NCBI GenBank assembly: GCA_964399625.1
Contig: CAYNSB010000025.1
Span: 1-54,376 of the forward strand
Length of the DNA stretch: 54,376 bases
DNA from: CAYNSB01 sp964399625
GTDB lineage: Bacteria; Planctomycetota; Phycisphaerae; Phycisphaerales; UBA1924
Reading direction: 5' to 3'
Shown here: positions 50,744 to 54,376 of the stretch, one piece after another
Layout: each line of letters starts with the position of its first letter
Numbering within the stretch: position 1 is the first letter of the stretch
Position numbers and translations under genes: made by a program
Notes under the pieces: generated by a model
Told to the model about the DNA's origin: nothing
Database searches by the model: none
Seen by the model: only the letters and a program-made list of their open reading frames with translations

Positions 50744-52030
50744 CTACGACGCGCCGGGCGCGCCGGCGAGCGAACGCGGACGCAGGACCACCATCGCCGA
50801 CAGCCCCGCAAAGAAGACCAGCGTGACCACAGGTCGGACCACGCGGTCCTTGCCCGTTCCGGGGATGAACAGGTGCGCGATGCCCAGCAGCACGCACGTC
50901 AGCACGAGCCACCAGGCGACGCCCGCGACGCGTGCGTTGGCGGGACGGCGGATGTCCCCTTCGGGGTAGGCCCGCGAGAGCGTCCACACGCACCACGCGG
51001 CGACCCCCGGCGCGACGATGAGGTACGAGTTTCCCTCGGTCCGAGGATTGAACAGCATCAGGTACGCGGCGCCCAGCGCGAAGACCGTCACCAGCCCGCG
51101 CGTGCGATCGAGGCGACGCAGCGCGAGCCAGCACACGCCCAGCGTGACCAGGGCCATCGCGGCGCGCACGCCCGTCATCGCGCGGTAGGGCACCTCCAGC
51201 CCGAGGCGGAGCAGCACGTTGGAGAGATCGGCGAAGGTGCCCGCGCCGGGCTCGCCCGCCTCCACGACCTTGGCCAGTCCCGCGGCGTACTGCTCGCGGA
51301 CGTACGTCCAGTTCGGGTGCAGGAACGGGAGTCCCGCGACGATGATCGCGGCGATGGGCAAGCGCCACCACAGCGCGGGGTGCAGGACGCCAATGAGCAG
51401 GATCATCACGATGGCGATGGGCTTCATCACGATCGCCAGCGCGAGCCACGCCGTAGCGCGCCACCAGCGCCGCTCGTGCACCTCCAGCACGCCCAGGAGC
51501 ATCGCGGCGCCCAGCGGCAGGTTCATCTGTCCGTTGCGGGCCGAGCCGATCGCCGCGAGGAACGTGAGGAGCGTGAGCGTGAAGAAGTGGAGACGACGCG
51601 AGCCGGGATAGGAGGCGTCCACGAGTTGCGACAGGCGGGCGATGGCCCACGCGTAGAGACCGATGCACACCACGCGCCAGAGCACCTCCCCCACCACTCT
51701 CGGAGGCAGCGTGAAGGGCACGTACACCAGCGCGCTCCACACGGGATAGAGCCAGCCGTGCTTGCTGTCCTTGTCGTCGCTCGCGGCCTTGTAGATCGGG
51801 GTGCTGGCGAGGAAGCCCTCGGCCGCGGAGCGATACACAGAGGTGACGCTGTTCTTCTCGTCCTGGCCCGTCTCGATGCTCTTGTGCACCGCTCGCGCGA
51901 CCATGACGCACACGACGAGCGCGAGCGTCGCCCAGATGGCCCAGGCGAGCCCGAGCGAGCGACGCGAGTTCATGAACGGGACTTGGACGCTCGGCGAGAC
52001 GCCGCCCGCGGGCGCGTGCTCCGCGCTCAC
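50744..52030 (-). CDS. GT87-type (DUF2029) membrane glycosyltransferase
   Basis: This 428-residue polytopic protein has about ten hydrophobic helices (AWAIWATLALVVCVMVARAV, LVTVFALGAAYLMLFNPRTE, VAWWLVLTCVLLGIAHLFIP). The GT87 loop after the second helix (SVYRSAAEGFLASTPIYKAA) carries the acidic residues expected for a polyprenol-phosphate-sugar donor. The start is GTG at 52030, whose GTGA overlaps the stop of the upstream gene; ATG 51973 is an alternative. It probably transfers a sugar from a lipid carrier on the outer face of the membrane, perhaps in the same pathway as the fused glycosyltransferase gene. Confidence 0.75.
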   Translation of the reverse strand: MSAEHAPAGGVSPSVQVPFMNSRRSLGLAWAIWATLALVVCVMVARAVHKSIETGQDEKNSVTSVYRSAAEGFLASTPIYKAASDDKDSKHGWLYPVWSALVYVPFTLPPRVVGEVLWRVVCIGLYAWAIARLSQLVDASYPGSRRLHFFTLTLLTFLAAIGSARNGQMNLPLGAAMLLGVLEVHERRWWRATAWLALAIVMKPIAIVMILLIGVLHPALWWRLPIAAIIVAGLPFLHPNWTYVREQYAAGLAKVVEAGEPGAGTFADLSNVLLRLGLEVPYRAMTGVRAAMALVTLGVCWLALRRLDRTRGLVTVFALGAAYLMLFNPRTEGNSYLIVAPGVAAWCVWTLSRAYPEGDIRRPANARVAGVAWWLVLTCVLLGIAHLFIPGTGKDRVVRPVVTLVFFAGLSAMVVLRPRSLAGAPGAS

Positions 52031-53724
52031 GCGGGCACTCCCGCGCTGGCCACGGGCTTGAGCTCGACCTGCGGAAGGGCGACATCGCCCGGGCGCATGC
52101 CTGCGCGGACCATCGCGTCGAACTGCGAGTACGTCGCGAATTGCGCTCGGCGCGAGGCCCATCGCAGGTACGCGATGAGCCTGTCCTGCATCGCTTCTCC
52201 GTCGATCTTTCGAACGCTTCGGGGGAGCGCGTAACGGGCAAGATCGTCGCAGAGCTCCCACGGATGGAAGACCAGGGCCGCGTACCCATCGCCGCGGAGG
52301 CACGCGCGGGTCATGGCGCGGATGAGGCGCATCGGCAGGTTCTTGAACGCGAGCCAGAACAGCGGGAGCCTGAGGATGGGCGTGGCCGAGAGCGGGATGC
52401 GGACGAGATTCCCCGCGCGGAACGCCCGGCGTGGGAATCGCCAACCGTTGTAGCGCCCGGGGAGCCAGATCGGGTTGATGGACGAGTCGTAGCTGTAGCC
52501 GGCGGCCTCGATCGCGCCCAGATCGGTGGGCGCGAAGCGTGGGCGGCGGAACCCGCGCACGGGCTGTCCCGAGATCTCCTCGAGGCCGAGGCGAGATCGG
52601 AGCAGGTCGCTCGTCTCAAAGCCCGTGTGCGTGAAGGCGTGGCTGGCGATCTCGTGCCCACGCGACACCGCGAGGCGGATCAAATCCGGGTGCGCCTGCG
52701 CGAAGGCGGCCGTGGTGAAGAACGTGGCGCGGGCGGGCACCTCGTCGAGCAGAGAGAGCGCACGCTTGAGGCCCTCGGCGGCGACCTCCATCTGCGCGAT
52801 GGCGTCGATCGGATGGCCGAACTCGCGCGGGATATCGAACTCCTCGGCGTCGAAGCTCATCAGGATCAGGGGCTTCTTGCCAGCGGCCGAACGCTCGTAA
52901 ACGCCCCGGGCGCCATTGAGGCGGATGGCCGCGAGGCTCATCAGCATGCGGAGCGGATCGCGGAGGAGACTGACGTTGGAGCTCTTGTGCCTGTGGAACG
53001 AGCTGACCTGGGCGGGGACTTCGGCGATCGAGAAGCCCATGCGATGCGCGAGGTACAGAAGCTCGACATCGAACGAGAAATTGCTGACGCGAAGGGCCGG
53101 GAAGATGGCGCGCGCCGCGCGGAGGCGGAAGCCCTTGAGCCCGGCCTGGGTGTCGGTGTACGAGCGGCCCAGCGCCATCCGCGCGATGCGGTTGAACGTC
53201 CAGCCCATCCAGCGGCGCATGGTGTGCGCGCCGACCTGCCCGCCCTCGTTGCGGCGCGTGCCGATCGCGACGTCGTGCGTGCCCAGCGCCTCTTCGAGGC
53301 GGGGCAGATGATCGAGCGAGTACGCGAGATCGCCGTCGGTGAAGATCACCAGATCGTCATCGCCGCCCTGGGCCTCGAGCACGCCGCGAGCGACGGCCCA
53401 GCCCTTGCCGGCGTTGGCGCGATAGGCGATGAGGCGGACGCGTGCGGCCGCATCGGGTGAGGTCGCCCGCGCCCGGTCGATCGCACGCTGGATGGCGGTC
53501 GGTGTGGCGTCCTTGGAGCCGTCGCTGACGAAAAGGAAGTGGTACCTGGGCTGGGTCGCGGCGAAGGCGAGGACCTGATTCGCGACGTGCTCGGCGTGCT
53601 CGCCCTCGTTGTAGACGGGGAGGATGACGGTGACGCGCCGGGTCCATTGCTCCCAAGGACGACGATCGCCCGAGGGCGTCGGCGTTGTGGGGAGGAGCGT
53701 GGAACCTGTCGCGGTGCTGGTCAT
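52027..53724 (-). CDS. GT2 glycosyltransferase fused to polysaccharide deacetylase
   Basis: This 565-residue two-domain protein has GT2 residues about 30-250: VTVILPVYNEGEHAEHVANQ, FVSDGSKDATPTAI, LVIFTDGDLAYSLDHLP (DxD-like, about 130) and GTRRNEGGQVGAHTMRRWMG, close to dolichol-phosphate sugar synthases. The second domain is a NodB/CE4 deacetylase from about 285: ILMSFDAEEFDIP (motif 1), HEIASHAFTHTGFE (His-x3-His zinc ligands), GFRRPRFAPTDLGAIEAAGY and LVFHPWEL. It has no signal peptide, so it would act in the cytoplasm. The fusion suggests coupled sugar transfer and deacetylation on a lipid-linked intermediate. The operon continues with GT87. Confidence 0.88.
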   Translation of the reverse strand: MTSTATGSTLLPTTPTPSGDRRPWEQWTRRVTVILPVYNEGEHAEHVANQVLAFAATQPRYHFLFVSDGSKDATPTAIQRAIDRARATSPDAAARVRLIAYRANAGKGWAVARGVLEAQGGDDDLVIFTDGDLAYSLDHLPRLEEALGTHDVAIGTRRNEGGQVGAHTMRRWMGWTFNRIARMALGRSYTDTQAGLKGFRLRAARAIFPALRVSNFSFDVELLYLAHRMGFSIAEVPAQVSSFHRHKSSNVSLLRDPLRMLMSLAAIRLNGARGVYERSAAGKKPLILMSFDAEEFDIPREFGHPIDAIAQMEVAAEGLKRALSLLDEVPARATFFTTAAFAQAHPDLIRLAVSRGHEIASHAFTHTGFETSDLLRSRLGLEEISGQPVRGFRRPRFAPTDLGAIEAAGYSYDSSINPIWLPGRYNGWRFPRRAFRAGNLVRIPLSATPILRLPLFWLAFKNLPMRLIRAMTRACLRGDGYAALVFHPWELCDDLARYALPRSVRKIDGEAMQDRLIAYLRWASRRAQFATYSQFDAMVRAGMRPGDVALPQVELKPVASAGVPA

Positions 53725-53797
53725 GGATCGGGGAAAGCGTCCGTGGTGGAGGGGATGGTACCCGTTCGGCCTTCTTCGACCGACGTGGGGGTGCGAG

Positions 53798-53841
53798 GAA
53801 AAAATGAAAAGGGCCCGACCAGGTTTACCTGATCGAGCCCC
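53798..53841 (-). terminator. Rho-independent terminator of the rRNA operon
   Basis: On the minus strand a GC-rich hairpin (arms GGGCTCGATCAGG and CCTGGTCGGGCCC around AAA, with G-U pairs) is followed by TTTTCATTTTTT. It begins a few bases after the 5S rRNA, so it should end the rRNA transcript. Confidence 0.85.
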
Positions 53842-53844
53842 AAA

Positions 53845-53950
53845 GTCGGCGATGACCTACTTTCCCGCGGAGCAGTATCATCGGCAGCCTCGGCTTAACT
53901 GCTGTGTTCGGGATGGGAACAGGTGTTTCCCGAGGCTTGTACTCACCGAC
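53845..53950 (-). rRNA. rrf: 5S ribosomal RNA
   Basis: The minus strand has the 5S hallmark CCCATCCCGAACACAGCAG, a closing helix GTCGGTG at the 5' end pairing with CGCCGAC at the 3' end, and the GGGAAAGTAGGTC-type arm near the end. Boundaries are estimated to a few bases. It follows 23S in the order 23S-5S. Confidence 0.93.
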
Positions 53951-54095
53951 AAACTAGGCGAACGGCCTTCGCCGATCGCCCGGATAGTCCGGATTGGAAC
54001 AACGTCTGGTTGCCCTGCCTTGGGGCAGGCAACGAATGCTCACGATGCCATGCCGACGATCGTTTGAAGATCGAAGGACGATGGGATCGCGGAGT
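53951..54095 (-). other. 23S-5S spacer
   Basis: The 145-base spacer holds a hairpin with a one-base bulge (GTTGC...GCAAC, 54009-54033) and a smaller CCGGA/TCCGG stem near 53980. These are probably processing structures for RNase III or other ribonucleases. No tRNA is in the spacer. Confidence 0.5.
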
Positions 54096-54376
54096 ATGGT
54101 TGGTGTGACCAACTGTCGACCGTTAGTACCGCTCAGCTGAGGGCCTTTCAGCCCGTGCACTCGCGGCCTATCAACCTGGTGGTCTACCAGGGGTCTTTCG
54201 TCTTGCGACACCCAGATCTCATCTTCCGGGGGGCTTCACGCTTAGATGCTTTCAGCGTTTATCCCTGCCGCACGTAGCTACCCAGCGGTGCAGCTAGCGC
54301 TGCAACTGGATCACCAGGGGTGCGTCCAACACAGTCCTCTCGTACTAGTGTTGACTCCGGTCAAATCTGGAACGCC
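54096..54376 (-). rRNA. rrl: 23S ribosomal RNA, 3' end
   Basis: Minus-strand sequence to the window edge includes universally conserved 23S elements. Examples are the sarcin-ricin stem region (AGTACGAGAGGACTG), TACCTGGTGATCC-like helices and the GGTACTAACGGTCGAC 3' segment. The 3' end is estimated. The rest of the gene and the 16S rRNA lie beyond the window. Confidence 0.92.

Overview
The window is GC-rich, densely packed chromosomal DNA that reads most like a Phycisphaerae-type planctomycete. The main evidence is a pair of secreted HAF-repeat proteins that end in the tandem Cys-rich dockerin-like module (YANC...DFTCFL...F..G) common in that group. Many proline/aromatic-rich lipoproteins and TPR proteins, a type II secretion/type IV pilus style secretin with its ATPase, and a KamA-family radical SAM operon fit this assignment, but none of them proves it. 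Reading frames were judged by codon usage, known motifs and gene junctions. No database search was possible.

Layout. 1-43: 5' part of a tRNA-Thr. 177-5253: lipoprotein hydrolase, lipoprotein, nadB and a membrane AAA-like ATPase. 5302-8844: a two-gene operon with a membrane-anchored GspE/PilB homologue whose ATPase motifs are degenerate, followed by a CvpA-like membrane protein. 9146-15635: housekeeping and unknown genes, including two acetyltransferases, an orphan nuoB, two zinc-ribbon membrane paralogues, rpmH and rnc. 15645-22266: exonuclease-like lipoprotein, solo adenine methyltransferase and two HAF/dockerin paralogues. 22270-29526: BtuF-like protein, secretin, canonical PilB/GspE ATPase, PilZ protein, PhnP-like hydrolase and a DUF2061 protein.

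29782-35319 is a tightly coupled five-gene operon: KamA-like aminomutase, CoA-transferase A and B, class III aminotransferase and thiolase. Together they can be read as a route from an alpha-amino acid to a beta-amino acid, a beta-keto acid, a beta-ketoacyl-CoA and finally acetyl-CoA plus a shortened acyl-CoA. It is followed directly by an inserted RHS block (35316 to about 38340) with a pretoxin HINT domain, an HNH-like toxin tip, an AT-rich candidate immunity gene and a displaced RHS core fragment. The far edge of this block truncates a TPR gene.

38701-48951: two secreted TPR proteins, a lipoprotein, plsC and cmk, a TIM-barrel protein, an amidohydrolase, a glycosyltransferase, a flavin-reductase-like protein and mraZ with a 10-bp-periodic candidate operator. 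49632-53724: a glycan operon led by a GT2-polysaccharide deacetylase fusion. The window ends with the terminator, 5S rRNA and the 3' end of 23S rRNA of a minus-strand rRNA operon.

The best candidates for something undescribed are the beta-amino-acid operon, the pseudo-ATPase/CvpA-like membrane pair and the RHS toxin-immunity tip.
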